From Doryteuthis pealeii (taxonomy: Eukaryota > Mollusca > Cephalopoda > Myopsida > Loliginidae), in contig CM042157.1 in NCBI GenBank assembly GCA_023376005.1, positions 62,742,618-62,806,617 on the forward strand: a stretch of 64,000 nt of DNA, written 5' to 3'. The position numbers and the translations under genes were made by a program. Below the pieces are notes generated by a model that saw only the letters and a program-made list of their open reading frames with translations, had not been told where the DNA came from and ran no database searches. Positions 41,132 through 52,261 of this stretch are shown in pieces (position 1 is the first letter of the stretch; the number at the start of each line of letters is the position of its first letter).

Positions 41132-41542
41132 GATGAGTGAATATTATTCTGTTGTATTGACCACAAAACCCCGCGAGAATGTAATGCTTTGGATTAGACA
41201 AACTAAGGGCCAAAATGGAGTGTTGTATGTCTTGGATTGCGCAGGGTTCCATTCTCAAGCCTCACTGGTCGGTGTATTCTAAAGACCCAGCTAAGCAAGC
41301 ATTAGAAAAGAAGTAACAGATGAAAGAAGTACTCCATGTTGAATAATTCAGCTTATGAATCTTTTGACTAGGCCGATAAATGTAACGGAACGAAATGCCG
41401 GTATATAAAAAAAAATATGACGAACAAAAGAGCTACATATTGAAATTAGTTATAACTACATTTGATATGACAGCATAACGAAACAGGAACGCATGTAAAC
41501 ACGTTTCTGTTGCGCTTGTTAAGACACCGCTGGAGCTAGCGA

Positions 41543-41574
<32 letters not shown>

Positions 41575-41585
41575 TCTCATATATA
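41132..41585. other. Upstream of H2A pseudogene
   Basis: Includes a family C scrap (41205-41290, CCAAAATGGAGTGTTGTATG and CGGTGTATTCTAAAG), then CT and CA microsatellites at 41540-41575. No clear histone promoter elements. Confidence 0.5.
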
Positions 41586-42225
41586 TCTTATTATAATGGA
41601 GATTGTGTGTTTTTCTGTCTGTAACCGAAACTATATTACTACTCAAGTCACAATTCCCTTAATTATTTACGTCAAATTCTTCATGATTTCATTCTTTTAA
41701 ACCTTCAGTTATTAATAAAAATTGTTTTACATTATTAATATTGTTGACCATATCTACGTACTAATAACATGCAATTGTATTTATATATACAACAAAATAG
41801 CGGTTTACAGTTTGAATGAGAAGGCTAATTTGCATATTGATATTTAAAATTTTATTTTAATAAATATGTGCTTGGTATTATTGATTTCTAATTGTTTGGT
41901 TTTATCTTAAGAAATATAAACAAAAATCTCGTGGATAAATCTTAAAAGAAATTTATTTACAAGAAGAAATAACTGTAATATTATCCTTTACTTCCTATTT
42001 TAACTAAATAGTTAAATTAGGAAAATTTACCAATGAAAGAGGGGAGTAATGGAAAATGATGGAAGAGTTAGTTTCAAAGTTGTTCTATTTTTCGATTATA
42101 CCCCCCGTGTTGCAGATCTTTTTATCTGCATTCTTAGTCAGTTTCATTAGCCTTTCTAATTTAATATGATATTTTATTATATCAAAACTTAAATACTTGC
42201 ACCCGGAGGGTGCATATATTTGCTA

Positions 42226-42226
<1 letters not shown>
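41586..42226 (+). mobile_element. Helitron-like element, family A, full length (641 bp)
   Basis: Starts TC after A (A|TCTTATTATAATGGAG). Ends with the hairpin GCACCCGGAGGGTGC (42199-42213), nine bases, then CTAG before T. There are no terminal inverted repeats or target duplication. All of this fits a non-autonomous Helitron. No protein is encoded. Confidence 0.85.
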
Positions 42227-42273
<47 letters not shown>

Positions 42274-42280
42274 AGAGAGA
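42227..42280. repeat. (AT)n(GA)n microsatellite
   Basis: Follows the Helitron-like 3' end directly; the CTAG|T junction abuts the AT run. Confidence 0.95.
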
Positions 42281-42317
42281 GAGAGAGAGCTAGCTACAGC
42301 GGTGTCTTAACAAGCGA

Positions 42318-42541
42318 AGGCTAGTGGTTAGAGTCATGGAAAATGGACTCGTCGATTCGAGTTCAATTCCTAGACGAAGCTGTTGGCATTTCACATAGCA
42401 TTAATACCATTGGGAAATGTATGAATCCATATATTCTCCCTCCACCTATGGGTTAAATAGTTGGGCAGACTGGGCCCTTCCGCCTTGGGTAGGTAACTAG
42501 TCTAGGAGAGGGATAACTCTGAATTCAAAATTCCTGAGGTC
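42318..42541 (+). mobile_element. SINE family B
   Basis: GGCTAGTGGTTAGAGTCATG, GAGTTCAATTCCTAG, TCCACCTATGGGTTAAATAG, GATAACTCTGAATTC. A different subfamily head from 38481. Confidence 0.85.
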
Positions 42542-42699
42542 GGTCGTTGATTGGGTTTGTGGCAATCCTTGATGCTACAATTATTTCCTATCGACTGTGC
42601 CAAAAAGTGTGGATGGTCCAATACAAGCCTTCACCACTATAAACAAATCACTCTGTAGATGTTCATTGTATGAACACTCATACGTCGGCAGAGTCCATG

Positions 42700-42845
42700 A
42701 TGTATATATATATAAGTTGAAAATGGAAGAGAATTCGATGGTATGTTGAAAGGAAAAATATAGGAAAGAAAATGCTTAATGGATAGAAAAGATTTTATTT
42801 TATTTTACTGGCACGTGTTTCGGTCAGGAGTTTATCCAGGTACAT
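42700..42845. repeat. Decayed relative of the 47370 palindrome
   Basis: Shares AAAATGCTTAATGGATAGAA, TTTTACTGGCACGTGTTTCG and GGTCAGGAGTTTATCCAGG with 47370-47570. On the minus strand CCGAAACACGTGCC remains, but the CTGANGA core is replaced by CTGGATAA. Confidence 0.6.
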
Positions 42846-43099
42846 ATGTACTCTATTATTATTCTAAATACAAAATAAAATAACAATAATAGAAAACTAC
42901 ACAAAATTTGTTTAGTATACAAAGAAATAATGGTCTTCGTTAGAGTAAATTCTTTGGTGTTTTATATCAAAGCGGTTAAAATACGGAAATTTTCTAAATG
43001 TTCGAAAAAAAATAATCTTTTTGAAATTGTTTGAAGAAAACGTTTCACAGTGATAGAGAAACTGTGATATTGATGTCATCGTAGCATGCGATGGATTTT

Positions 43100-43154
<55 letters not shown>

Positions 43155-43520
43155 ATTCTAAGGGTATCGCGTATGCTTCATATATTGGATGTTATGAAAA
43201 AAAATGTACTGGGTTTTTTTAAGCATGAAAGAATAGTGAAACTAAGAGTTCAAATGGGTTAATATTCAAGAAATAAAGTTGACTCCAACATGAAGCCCAA
43301 ATTAGCAACCATACTTTCTAAACCAGAAGTCTACGACTAACAATCACCATATAAATCTAAGTCCAATTTCATTTACACTATTAATCCGAACAAAGTGGGT
43401 AAGTCAATTGTATTTCTTAAATATTAGCCCATTTGAACTCTTAGCTTCACTATTCTTTCATGCTTCAAAAATAAAAATTAAAAGTAAAAGAAACAGTATA
43501 TTCATTATTCTTCTAACCTT

Positions 43521-43567
<47 letters not shown>

Positions 43568-43658
43568 GTATGTGAGTGGGAAAAGTGGATATCCGACAGT
43601 ATGTAATATTATAAAAAAATTGAAAAACACAAGTTTGTAAACGAGTACTGTTTATTTC

Positions 43659-43706
43659 GCCAACGCTGCAGTGTTTCGATCTGTTTCAATAGATTTTCAT
43701 CAGGAC
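43659..43706 (-). ncRNA. Hammerhead-like motif, left arm
   Basis: Core CTGATGA, stem II ATCT..AGAT, GAAACACTGCAGCGTT, and stem I GTC / GGC with one wobble. One extra A precedes stem II. Confidence 0.5.
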
Positions 43707-43774
43707 TTTCGTTTGTTTGAGGGAAGAAGATTTCTTATTTTCTGTGATACTTTTTCCCCCTCAAACTAACGAAA

Positions 43775-43822
43775 GCCCTGATGAAGATTTATTGAAACAG
43801 ATCGAAACACTGCAGCGTAGGC
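43775..43822 (+). ncRNA. Hammerhead-like motif, right arm
   Basis: Stem I GCC / GGC, core CTGATGA, stem II GATTT / AGATC (one wobble), GAAA, CACTGCAGCGTA with GTA as cleavage triplet. One extra A precedes stem II. Confidence 0.55.
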
Positions 43823-43880
43823 GAAATAAACATTACTCGTTTATAAACTTGTGTTTTTCAAGTTTTTCATAATATTACAT

Positions 43881-43915
<35 letters not shown>

Positions 43916-43925
43916 TATATATATA

Positions 43926-43969
<44 letters not shown>

Positions 43970-44094
43970 AGAGAGAGAGAGAGATTGTGTATTTTGGTAG
44001 CAAGTTATTATTCAAGCAGGTTAAAGACCGCGGAATATTTCTGCTTTATAATGTTCATGTGTAGACGTTCAAGTCTTGTTATTTTCTGTACATC

Positions 44095-44530
44095 GAGATC
44101 TAGATTTAAAGGGGCAGGACTGCGTTTATTGCCCAGTGCCTGAGGTCCACCCCACCCCCACCCCGTTGAGGGGGGGGGATGCCAACAGGATCAACGCATT
44201 TTTGTGCCTATCACCCATGTGCTTCGGCTTGTGGGTGGGCCAACATAAAAATGCCCTTGGGATGAGAGGCAAATACCTGTTTCGACCGAGGGTTCCAGGG
44301 ACTTCGGTCCTAGACCTTACAAGCTAACATCGTTGATCCCAGAGGGCCACCCCCTAGGCAACACCTGCCCCCTCGATTTAAAGAGATAGGGATGGGTTTA
44401 TTGCCCAGTGCCTGATCAATGCCGACGGGATCAACGCATTTTTTGCACCCGCCACCCATGAGTCTCGGCTTGTGGGTGGTCCCACATTAATAGGGCCTTG
44501 TGCCTAACCCGTACACGTGGGGTACGTGGT
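44095..44530 (+). mobile_element. Repeat family D, two copies
   Basis: Copies at about 44095-44280 and 44283-44530: GATTTAAAGGGGCAGGACTG, TGCCCAGTGCCTGA, GCCGACGGGATCAACGCA, GGCTTGTGGGTGGTCCCACA. Confidence 0.8.
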
Positions 44531-44700
44531 AAATATCTAGTATGTAGATATGGTCAACAGTATTAATAATGTCAAACAATTTTAATAATTGAGGTTTAAA
44601 TAAAAACAAAATCATGGAGAATGTGACGTAAATAACTAAGGGAATTGTGACATGAGTAGTAATATACTTTCGGTTACAGACAATCTCCATTATAATAAGA
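44520..44700 (-). mobile_element. Helitron-like family A, 5' fragment
   Basis: On the minus strand it begins A|TCTTATTATAATGGAG at 44700 and keeps GTCTGTAACCGAAAGTATAT; truncated after about 180 bp. Confidence 0.75.
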
Positions 44701-44924
44701 TTATTATTATAATTTTAAAGGCATATAACTATAACTTATCAAAAACGGCACATCAGTATGTATTTTTTTTTATCATGGTAATATATTTCAAATGCTATAA
44801 TTTAGAGAATAGGTTAATTTCCAGTCAAATTTGCAAGTGACTGAAAAATACCTGAAAGCGGAGAGTGCAACAAATGTCAGGCAAAAAAAATCCCTTTTAA
44901 AAATTGACCTTGTGTCACATCCTG

Positions 44925-45335
44925 TCTGTGATCAAGGGGTTGGATAAATGCATATATCTCCTTCTTCAATCAGTCTTGGTGGGTGAGCAGTCCATGACCT
45001 GCAACACTCCACTTAAACCCTTACTTAGACTAGACGGTCGGTCGGAGAGGCCCCCTCCGTTCAATCGGCTGGTCATGTCAAGCCCTAGCACCTATATGGT
45101 TGACCCAACCCCATTGCCCTCATAGCAAGCCCCAACCCTTTTTATCATATGGGTGCTATAAGGCGGTGGCTGAGGGTCTACATGTCCTGGGAATGACGTT
45201 AAACTCTATCTGATGGTGAGGTTCCAGTTTTGGAGGTTTGGGGAATGTGGAGCACCCCTTCATCACCATTGCTCCCTGGTTCACTCTGACCCAGAGTGAT
45301 AGTGACTGTTAGGGTCCCATCCATGGGTTAAATAG
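44925..45335 (-). mobile_element. Repeat family C
   Basis: Reverse complement of 58640-59000: GTCATGGACTGCTCACC, GGCCCCCTCCGTTCAATCGG, CATATGGGTGCTATAAGGCG, GATGGTGAGGTTCCAGTTTT, GGGTCCCATCCATGGGTTAA. Confidence 0.88.
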
Positions 45336-45399
45336 AAAAATGTATTTATAAAAAAAACATGTGTATCTATTAAGAATGAATTTATTTCAAAACTTTATC

Positions 45400-45830
45400 G
45401 GCATTAAATGACCCACTGAGGTTGACATGCCGTAAAACAAAACAAACCTTCAATCAACCAGATGAATAAAGCAAACTGCTATTTCGACTTAAACAAATCT
45501 TCGACTTCCTAGTAACATATGACTTTCGGATCAAAAAGTAATTTGCTGGTAAGTCCAACGAAACCTCCCAGAAGCAAACATTTACCATAGCAACAGACAT
45601 TTACCATAGCAACTGACAATCCATGAAGCCACTCTGGAAAGACCTCCCGGGAAAATGACATCAACGTCACATTTGTTTTGTATGACACTTTTGTTTATAG
45701 ACTGGCTACTCACTGAAAGGTCATATATCATCATCATCATCGTCATCATCATTTATTGTTGATTAATTGGTTGGATTTTTGCGGCATGTCAACCCTTGTT
45801 GGGTTATTTTATGCCGAAGACGTATTGTTT
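45400..45830. repeat. Two CGGCAT...ATGCCG motifs and an ATC repeat
   Basis: GGCATTAAATGACCCACTGAGG then TTGACATGCCG at 45400-45434; GCGGCATGTCAACCC then TTATTTTATGCCG at 45780-45818; an ATC trinucleotide run at 45727-45755. Confidence 0.7.
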
Positions 45831-45849
45831 TATTCATTCTTGATGGTAT

Positions 45850-46083
45850 TCAAATTTTAATAAATACATGACTGGTATTATCTATCTATATATAGTTTGT
45901 TTTATTTTAATACATATTTAAAGTTTACATTTCAAATTGTTTTATTTTTTAATCCTTTAATGAATTTGATGATTTTACTTACTTAGGATACAAACTCGCT
46001 GACATTGAATGTTTAACTCCCACCCCTTAGGCAATATGTTTCAAAAATTTATTTTTACATCGCCCAGAGGGTTTTTTTTCTAG
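45850..46083 (+). mobile_element. Helitron-like family B, 3' part
   Basis: TTAAAGTTTACATTTCAAAT, TGACATTGAATGTTTAACTC, a CGCCCAGAGGG hairpin remnant, and CTAG before T at 46080-46083. Confidence 0.65.
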
Positions 46084-46850
46084 TGCATTTAATTAACCAT
46101 TGAAATTAATTATTAAACCCAATGGTAGACACATTTTTGTGTTAGTATTGCAATGTATAATTTCAATTAAACTTGGTTTAAAAAATTATTTTTCAACATT
46201 ATATTATAGTAATTTTTTTTTTTTTTTTGGGGGGGGGGTAAGGAATACGTAATTGAAAACAACCTTACTCCCCAATCCCCTAAACCGTAACCCAATTAGC
46301 TAAAAAAAATTCATTCTTACACTGTAGTTAAACTGTCATGGATTACCACCAAATAAGTTTCCGTTTTAATTTTGACGACGATTTGCAAGTATAACCGGCT
46401 TCTCTAGGTGACCTTATGGACCCTCATTGGGAATCTACTGAAACTCTTCGTTTTATAAACTAAGAATCACCACAGAGAAAAAGACATTAGTCTGTCCTTT
46501 CATAACTTCTAAGTCTTCTCTAGGTGGCCGTATGGACCACCATTGGGAATATGTTATTGAAATAAGTACTCATCAGCGAGAGGAAAAAGTTCTTTGGCGG
46601 GGGGGGGGGGGTCCACTATTCCTAATTGGAGCAAAGGAAATTGAACCACGTGGTTTTGTTCTTAAACTGACTTGAAAGGAGTGTTTATTTAATGCATCAT
46701 ATTACTGTTTGTGCGCACGTGGGTGTGTATGTGACGTATTTACATCCTGTTTTGTTTTTTGGGGGGTTTTTTTTTCAAATACACAAAATCCAATGAGGAA
46801 AATGGTTGTTGGGAGTGATGTACTGTATAGTTAAATCAAATCTGAAAACA
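46084..46850. other. Unassigned sequence with a short duplication
   Basis: TTCTCTAGGTG(A/G)CC(T/G)TATGGACC is duplicated at about 46402 and 46517. G runs lie at 46229-46238 and 46598-46611. No gene. Confidence 0.45.
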
Positions 46851-46854
46851 CAGA

Positions 46855-46945
46855 TCGTTCATAAGTTAAGAAGCAATGAACCTGTGGTCACTATTTAGAT
46901 GGGTGACCACCCAGTAACTTGGTGACTGTCAGGTTCTGGCCGATT
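46855..46945 (+). mobile_element. 5S rRNA-like SINE head
   Basis: TAAGTTAAGAAGCAATGAAC, TTAGATGGGTGACCACCCAG and GTAACTTGGTGACTGTCAGG echo the 3' half of 5S rRNA. Confidence 0.5.
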
Positions 46946-47004
46946 CGATGGTCTGATGATTGACTGTTTATGCTATTTAAACTAATATATATATATATGG
47001 AATA

Positions 47005-47260
47005 TAAATAGAATCGTCGACCCGAGTTCAAATCCTAGACGAAACTGTTTGCATTTCACATAGCGCTAATACCCTTGGGAAAGGTATGAATTCTACTCCC
47101 CCTCCAGCTATGGATAAATAGTAGGGCAGACTGGGCTCTTTAACATTGGTTAGGCAACCTGTCTAGGAGAAGGAAAACTCTGAATTCAAACCTGTTGAAC
47201 TCCGCTTAAGAAATTGACCTTGTGTCGCATCCTGCTCGTGCGGAGGGGTTGGTAAATATA

Positions 47261-47262
<2 letters not shown>
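47005..47262 (+). mobile_element. SINE family B, 5'-truncated
   Basis: Starts at GAATCGTCGACCCGAGTTCA and is complete to CTGCTCGTGCGGAGGGGTTGG, then (AT)n. Confidence 0.85.
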
Positions 47263-47292
<30 letters not shown>

Positions 47293-47317
47293 ATATATAT
47301 ATGTGTGTATGTATGTA

Positions 47318-47352
<35 letters not shown>
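47263..47352. repeat. (AT)n and (GT)n microsatellites
   Basis: AT run, ATGT repeats, then GT run up to 47350. Confidence 0.95.
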
Positions 47353-47353
<1 letters not shown>

Positions 47354-47369
47354 TGTTGAAAGGGAAAAT

Positions 47370-47570
47370 AAACAAAGGAAAGAAAATGCTGAAAGGATAA
47401 AATAGATTTCATTTTACTGACACGTGTTTCGTCCAGGAGTTAGATAGAGTGCAGGGATAATCTCCTGGTCGAAACACGTGTCAGTAAAATAAAATCTATT
47501 TTATCCTTTCAGCATTTTCTTTTTTTTTGTTTATTTTTCCTTTCAACATACCGTCGGATTCGCTTCCATT
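47370..47570. mobile_element. Palindromic element with hammerhead remnant
   Basis: Arms around TTACTGACACGTGTTTCG and its complement CGAAACACGTGTCAGTAA, extending to AGAAAATGCTGAAAGGATAA. GAAACACGTGTC (GTC triplet) is kept on both strands, but the CTGANGA box is lost. Confidence 0.75.
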
Positions 47571-47586
47571 TTCAACTTACATATAA

Positions 47587-48237
47587 TCTTATTATAATGG
47601 AGATTGTGTGTTTTTCTGTCTGTAACCGAAACTATATTCCTACTCAAGTCACAATTCTCTTAGTTATAGACATCACATTCTCCATGATTTTATTTTATTT
47701 AACCTCAATTATTAATAAAATTGTTTTACATTATTAATACTGTTAACTACGTCTACATATTGACAACATGCAATTATATTTATATATACAACGAAATATC
47801 GGCTTACAGTGTGAACGGGAAGGCTAATTTGCATATTAATATTAAAAAATCGAATTTAATAAATATGTGCTTAGTATTATTGATTTGTAACTGTTTGGTT
47901 TTATTTTAATGAATATAAGCAAAAATCTCTTCAATGAATCTTAAATGAAATCCATTAACAAGAAAAAATAACTCATTTTATTCTTTACTTCCTCTTTTAA
48001 CTAAATACTTAAATTAGAAAAAATAACAATGAAAGACGAGAGTGATGGAAGAGTAAGTTTCAGTTGTTCCATTTTTTATTATACTCCCTCTGTTTCAAAT
48101 CTTTTATTATACTCCCTCTATTGCAAATCTTTTTATCTGTATTCTTATTTAGTTTCATTAGCCTTTCTAATTTAATACAATATTTTATTACATTAAAACT
48201 TAAATACTTGCACCCGGAGGGTGCATATATTTGCTAG
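47587..48237 (+). mobile_element. Helitron-like element, family A, full length (651 bp)
   Basis: A|TCTTATTATAATGGAG at the start; GCACCCGGAGGGTGC hairpin (48210-48224), then nine bases and CTAG|T at the end. Very similar to 41586-42226 along its length, with a small internal duplication of CAAATCTTTTATTATACTCC type near 48090. Confidence 0.87.
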
Positions 48238-48256
48238 TATAATATAATATAATATA

Positions 48257-48300
<44 letters not shown>
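48238..48300. repeat. (AATAT)n and (AT)n microsatellite
   Basis: AATAT pentamers, then a pure AT run directly after the Helitron-like 3' end. Confidence 0.95.
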
Positions 48301-48302
<2 letters not shown>

Positions 48303-48695
48303 TTAGTTTTAGAAACTTTTTATATATCTACAACGGTTTCGGGATTTACATACCTCCTCAGACTACGAAGTAGTGTATAAATACAGAAAGTGTTATGGGT
48401 CCAATGGGAGAAAATTAAATATTTTATAAAAAAAGGGCCGCAAAATGGATTTTGTTTTGTTTTTTAATTTTATTATTATCTTACATTCTAATGTTTCTAA
48501 TATCTTCTTCGGGCCTTAATTAAATATATTCCGGCAGAATATGAACATATATATATATATACACACACACATATATATATATATATAAGTATCTAAGTAT
48601 CTAACTCCTCCCTTCCTGTTTGGTGGGAGCTGAGAGGATATATATATATATATGTAAACAAGGTTTGTTTAGAATGGCTTTTTGCCGATAATTTT
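48301..48695. other. Unassigned sequence between Helitron and palindrome
   Basis: AT/CA microsatellites at 48548-48590 and 48640-48654. A GAGGTATGTAAATCCCGAAAC segment (minus strand, 48335-48356) follows CTGAGGA, so it may be one more degraded hammerhead-like relic. Confidence 0.45.
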
Positions 48696-48811
48696 TGGGA
48701 GAATAAGTGCTTAATTGGAGTCGGACCTAATTTTGAAAATTAATTAATTAATAATGAATTAGGCGGGAATACCTATTAAATGTATGGCTAAACAAATCGA
48801 GAAAAATCAAT

Positions 48812-48853
48812 CTCTGTATGTACATTTCGGCCTATTAGGCCTCATCAGCAGAG
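48812..48853 (-). ncRNA. Hammerhead ribozyme motif, left arm
   Basis: Minus strand: stem I CTCTG / CAGAG, core CTGATGA, stem II GGCC / GGCC with loop TAATA, GAAA, TGTACATA giving a 3-bp stem III with a TA loop and an ATA cleavage triplet. All core bases present, no extra base. Confidence 0.8.
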
Positions 48854-48926
48854 CAGTTATGAGATCGGCCTGTCAGCTTGGCAGTCCGGTTTCAAATCAC
48901 GCACAGGGCGGTCCTCCGATCTATAG

Positions 48927-48968
48927 CTCTGCTGATGAGGCCTAATAGGCCGAAATGTACATACAGAG
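48927..48968 (+). ncRNA. Hammerhead ribozyme motif, right arm
   Basis: Identical in sequence to the left-arm motif, on the plus strand: CTCTG, CTGATGA, GGCC-TAATA-GGCC, GAAA, TGTACATA, CAGAG. Confidence 0.8.
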
Positions 48969-49083
48969 ATTGTTTTTTCTCGATTTGTTTAGCCATACAT
49001 TTAATAGGTATTCCCGCCTAATTCATTATTAATTAATTAATTTTCAAAATTAGGTCCGACTCCAATTAAGCACTTATTCTCCC

Positions 49084-49084
<1 letters not shown>

Positions 49085-49135
<51 letters not shown>

Positions 49136-49423
49136 ATATATATAATAAAATAAATAAATAAATAAATAATAAAATAAAAAAGTAAATAAAACAAAATAAT
49201 TTGAAATGAAATAAGATAAATATAATGCTAAAAAATAAAAAACAAAGCAGAATAGAATCTAGCAGACTCTATAATCGCAATTTTTAATAAAATTAAGTTC
49301 ATTCTAAGCTCCTAAAACCAACACACACACACACAATATATATTAATGTACATGTACAAAGCACACACAATATAAATAACACACACATACATTAATGTAC
49401 AGGAAATAGGCATACACGCCCAC

Positions 49424-49454
<31 letters not shown>

Positions 49455-49925
49455 TCATGGTGTTAAGACTGACCAAATACACCGCACACACACACAACAG
49501 GTTACAGGCCACCTGATAGACAGTAAATTCACACACCCGCACCCATAAACAATCAAGCAATATCTGGAATGTTAGTCTCAGACACATATCAATAAAAAAG
49601 AGATCAGATGATCCTGTTAATAAACAAACAAAAAAATAAATAAAATAAAATAAAATAAAATAAAAATAAAACCTTGCTTAGAGGCGAATCAAATCTGGAA
49701 TAATAATTAAAATAAAATAAAAAGAAATGATCAGACACACAGACATAAGCACCACGCACACACACATACGCTTACATTTACACACACAAGCACGCGCACA
49801 CACACACTTACACACACAAACACACACATAAGCAAGCACCCCAACCATACACATACACACACAGAATTTGGAAGACCCAAGACAGAACGAATCTAGCAGC
49901 CGCTAAGACAACTTCAGTTCCAGTA
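49085..49925. repeat. AT-rich and CA-rich low-complexity region
   Basis: AATAAATAA repeats, then dense CACACA blocks (49320-49455, 49738-49862). It contains no gene, though TG-rich minus-strand frames are open. Confidence 0.8.
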
Positions 49926-49966
49926 TTCTTCTGAGGATGGGAATTTTCGTCCCGAAATATTAAGAA
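49926..49966 (+). ncRNA. Hammerhead-like ribozyme motif
   Basis: Stem I TTCTT / AAGAA, core CTGAGGA, stem II GGGA / TCCC with one extra T before it, GAAA, TATT as minimal stem III. Confidence 0.55.
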
Positions 49967-50055
49967 ATAAAATGACAGGTTAACAAAAAACATCATAGTT
50001 ACCTTCTTTTTTCTTTACACTCGCATTGTGACAGCCTTCAAAACCAACCAACAAA

Positions 50056-50056
<1 letters not shown>

Positions 50057-50095
<39 letters not shown>
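50057..50095. repeat. (AT)n microsatellite
   Basis: Pure AT run following AACCAACAAACCAAT. Confidence 0.95.
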
Positions 50096-50101
<6 letters not shown>

Positions 50102-50234
50102 TATAAGTTAGGGTAGCAAAGACAGGGTCAACGGTCAGTGGGACACACGTGCCCCCTTCGGTGTATTTTCAAATACATTGATATAAAACCAGGGAGTGGT
50201 TGTGGTTGTGATATATAATAAAGTTTGAAAACAC

Positions 50235-50330
50235 TAGGTCTTCTCAGAGCCTTCAGAAGTTAAGAAACAATGAACCTGGTCAGGATTAAGATGGGTGACA
50301 ACCCGAGTAACACCAGGTATTGTAACCAAA
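50235..50330 (+). mobile_element. 5S rRNA-like SINE head
   Basis: CTTCAGAAGTTAAGAAACAA, TTAAGATGGGTGACAACCCG, AACACCAGGTATTGTAACC: box-C-like region and 3' end of 5S. Followed directly by a LINE 3' end. Confidence 0.6.
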
Positions 50331-50354
50331 GGCCTGCGTGCTAGTCAAAGCAAC

Positions 50355-50680
50355 GTATGTTTTCTGTCATCTCGCGGATTTGGGCGAAGATAGACAAATA
50401 CTTGGATCTTGCCAGAGAACGAAGAAAACTGTGGAACATGAAGATGAAGGTCGTGCCCAATTGTAATTGGTACCCTTGGAACAGTCCCCAAAGCTCTGGA
50501 AAAGATTTTGGGTGAATTGGAAATCATAGGAAGAATCGAGACCACCCAACTTACAGCACTGTTAAAATCAACTAGAATACTCAGAAGAGTCCTGGAGACC
50601 TGGGGAGACTTGCTGTCACTCAGCCTCCAGTGAACCACCGGCTACGGCAGGTGTGAAAAACTCGATAATAATAATCTATT
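50355..50680 (+). pseudogene. LINE 3' end fragment
   Basis: AATACTTGGATCTTGCCAGA, TGTAATTGGTACCCTTGGAA, GGAAGAATCGAGACCA, CAGAAGAGTCCTGGAGACC, GACTTGCTGTCACTCAGCC, then CTACGGCAGGTGTGAAAAAC and ATAATAATA. Coding frame broken. Confidence 0.82.
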
Positions 50681-50744
50681 CATAATATAAAAAGATATAT
50701 AACTTCTTGTTACCCTACACATATTACTAACATTTGTGTACTGA

Positions 50745-50890
50745 CTGGGTATGACATTAAACTGTATCAATTGTGAAGTTCTAATTCTGTGGAGTGTGGA
50801 GTACCCCTTTCATCGCTATTACCCCCAGGTCCACCCTGAACCAGTGTGGTAGTACCTGTTAGGGTTCCATCAATGGGTTGAATAGAAAAA
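50745..50890 (-). mobile_element. Repeat family C, start fragment
   Basis: Reverse complement of 58645-58780: TGTGGAGTACCCCTTTCATC, GTTAGGGTTCCATCAATGGG. Confidence 0.75.
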
Positions 50891-50984
50891 TGAGTTAACA
50901 AAAATGTGTTTAAGAAATGAGTTAAAAAAAAAAAAAGAAAGAATTTCCAAGAATTGAATACCCATCAAAAATGAATAGTACAAA

Positions 50985-51500
50985 ATGTCTTCGACATAAA
51001 ATAACCCAACAAGAGTTGACATGCCGTAAAATCCCAAAAAGAAAGAGAAAGCTAACTAACATTTGAGAATTGAACCAGAAGAAAAGATCCCATCTATGGG
51101 TTAAAATAAAAAAAAACATGAGTTTATAAAAAAAATTGTGTATCCATTAAGAATGACTTTATTTTAAAACTTTATCGGCATTAAATGACCCATTGAGGTT
51201 GATATGCCGTAAAATAAAACAAAGCAAAACAAACCAAACCAGAAGAAAAATCGAACTTACCCTGCCAAACAGTCAAATTACCGGTAATTTGAAACGCCAA
51301 TTAAGTCAGTACTATGACAGCCAAAAACGTCTTCCACATAAAATAATCCAACAAGAGTTGATATGCCGTAAAATCACACAAAGAAAGAGAAAGCTAACTA
51401 ACATTTGAGAATTGAACCAGACGAAAAATTGAACTTACCCTGCCAAACAGTCAAATTACCGGGAATTCGAAACGCCAATTAAGTCAAGTGCTACGACAGC
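50985..51500 (-). repeat. Tandem units ending in the CGGCAT...ATGCCG motif
   Basis: Three motif copies (about 50993-51030, 51175-51212, 51335-51372). AACTAACATTTGAGAATTG and AACTTACCCTGCCAAACAG are each repeated, so a ~200-bp block is duplicated. Confidence 0.7.
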
Positions 51501-51714
51501 GAAACTCGTTTGACTAAGTGTAGATAGTGGAAATAACAATGGAATAAAGTACTTTATATCAATTACACCAGCTGACCAACAACATCACCAAAAAGAAAGA
51601 AAGAACAAAACAAAAATTGTTTCATTTTGGGCTTTTAGACAGATTTCACTCTGCAATCTGTACAGCGAGATAAAACTTTTGACTGAAGTCTAATTCGGGT
51701 TTAAATATATATAA

Positions 51715-52069
<355 letters not shown>

Positions 52070-52261
52070 GATTTAATTCGGTAGGGGTCACGTGGTGTAA
52101 TTATCGTCGCCAACAACAACAAAAAAAATAAATAAACTTTATCAACAAAAATTGTTTCATTTTAGCCTTAAGACAGATTTCACTCTGCTATCTGTACAGT
52201 TAGATAAACCTTTTAACTGAAGTTTAATTCGGGTTATATATATATATATATATATATATAG

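Larger units (their letters stand above)
43599..43882. mobile_element. Palindrome with paired hammerhead motifs
   Basis: Inverted arms of about 125-135 bp (left 43599-43735, right about 43757-43882) carry ACACAAGTTTGTAAACGAG and its complement. Each arm holds a hammerhead-like motif in opposite orientation. (AT)n lies on the left (43525-43563) and (CT)n(AT)n on the right (43880-43970). Confidence 0.8.
48696..49084. mobile_element. 389-bp palindrome (159-bp arms) with two hammerhead ribozymes
   Basis: Left arm 48696-48854 and right arm 48926-49084 are near-perfect reverse complements around a 71-bp unique spacer. Each arm carries the same hammerhead core. No frame is present. AT-rich microsatellite starts right after the right arm (49085-49145). 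Confidence 0.9.

Noticed and set aside
42805..42840. Further hammerhead at the CACGTG/GTTTCGG site
   Set aside because: GAAACACGTG is kept but the CTGANGA box is replaced by CTGGATAA, so the core is lost.
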